In this document: piece by piece, positions 63,489 to 64,000 of the stretch | How the letters are laid out: every line of letters begins with the position of its first letter | Numbering within the stretch: position 1 is the first letter of the stretch | From: Petrolisthes cinctipes | Lineage: Eukaryota; Arthropoda; Malacostraca; Decapoda; Porcellanidae | Assembly: GCA_033782935.1 (NCBI GenBank) | Contig: JAWQEG010000261.1 | Location: forward strand, 524,001-588,000 | Reading direction: 5' to 3' | DNA: 64,000 nucleotides | Program-made: the position numbers and the translations under genes | Notes under the pieces: generated by a model | Told to the model about the DNA's origin: nothing | Database searches by the model: none | The model's input: only the letters and a program-made list of their open reading frames with translations

Positions 63489-63671
63489 TAAGGGGAGGTT
63501 CTTTGGTTTGCGAATTGGAAGGTCTCTGCATGATTCCTTCTAACTATGCCACGACAATTATTCCCTTATAATACCATTGAGGGCGTCTGTTTTCTGGCAT
63601 AGTTAAATAGTTTGGAGGAATCTGGCAGTAGCCTTCCAATTTACCAACAAGATAATCTACCTTTAAGGGTT
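63489..63671. repeat. Family B foldback repeat, ARF intron 2
   Basis: Starts TTAAGGGGAGGTTC and ends CTTTAAGGG. Arms: GCATGATTCCTTCTAACTAT and AGTTTGGAGGAATCTGGCAG. The central part matches 538-712. Confidence 0.65.
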
Positions 63672-64000
63672 ATATACCTAGGTGTGGTAGTTTTATTATC
63701 GTTTAGTAAAGTGTAACATTAACACTACGTACTGATTCAATTGTTCATAATACCATACGTAACATTTAACTTTCAGTAAATGCTAAGTTACATGATTTCA
63801 TTCACCTTCCGGAATATAGAATAACAGACAAAACTACATCAACAAACCTATAGCCTGCTGTCCAATTCTCTCTCTATATAAATATGTGTTGACCTAAGCC
63901 AACTACATTTTCCGTATGCACGACATACCCTAACTAAATGACTATACAAACTAATTATATCCATGTCAAACGAAGGGTTCAACGTGGAGACGGTTGAGTA

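Overview
The window reads as nuclear DNA of an arthropod, most probably a decapod crustacean. It has intron-bearing animal genes, AT-rich spacers, abundant AT, CA, GA and CAGT microsatellites, many AGGTTAGGTT-type stretches and a very dense load of transposable elements. The species call is inference; no rRNA, tRNA, CRISPR array or bacterial-type operon was seen.

Host genes. (1) EXD2-like 3'-5' exonuclease, minus strand, first two coding exons (3730-3962 and 161-320), continuing off the left edge. (2) MAD2L1BP (p31comet), plus strand, four exons, 27939-30873. (3) NUBP2 (cytosolic Fe-S assembly P-loop ATPase), minus strand, five exons, 36065-31939. Every splice phase fits, but an in-frame TAG falls at codon 85 and one intron has a GC donor. 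(4) An ARF-family GTPase, plus strand, exons at 62170-62236 and 63363-63443, continuing off the right edge. Two weaker single-exon candidates are a Gly-rich protein with a basic coiled-coil tail (49541-48750, minus) and an 88-residue ORF (58081-58347, plus).

Mobile elements. The largest feature is a head-to-tail array of three I-clade-like non-LTR retrotransposons (12699-27843). Copy 1 is full length; copies 2 and 3 are truncated at the same ORF1 position, with a period of 4,544 bp. Diagnostic differences show that copy 2 is a chimera of copy 3 (5' part) and copy 1 (3' part), the signature of an unequal crossover. All three ORF2 frames (endonuclease, RT, RNase H) are open. The array ends 86 bp before the MAD2L1BP start codon and begins about 30 bp after a TATA-like motif. 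Other elements are two further non-LTR copies (887-2681; 9271-11305), a Penelope-like element with a GIY-YIG domain (11309-12512), fragments of a third non-LTR family (340-537; 34300-35740), a 5.5-kb Harbinger-like element holding a second long-TIR element (37532-43034), and a 1.8-kb hAT-like element holding two smaller ones (45557-47373). Many MITE families recur: TTAA-flanked foldbacks, TA-flanked Tc1/mariner-like MITEs, and MITEs with 8-bp duplications.

Layout. 1-4100: EXD2 5' exons, with transposons in the intron. 4100-9270: tandem repeats and MITEs. 9271-12512: decayed non-LTR plus Penelope. 12699-27843: retrotransposon array. 27939-31000: MAD2L1BP. 31500-36100: NUBP2. 36100-48700: intergenic DNA and nested DNA transposons. 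48750-49541: Gly-rich ORF. 49560-62160: satellites, MITEs and microsatellites. 62170 to the end: ARF gene. The host genes do not form a pathway. The main biological story is layered transposition, in which insertion order can be read from target-site duplications.
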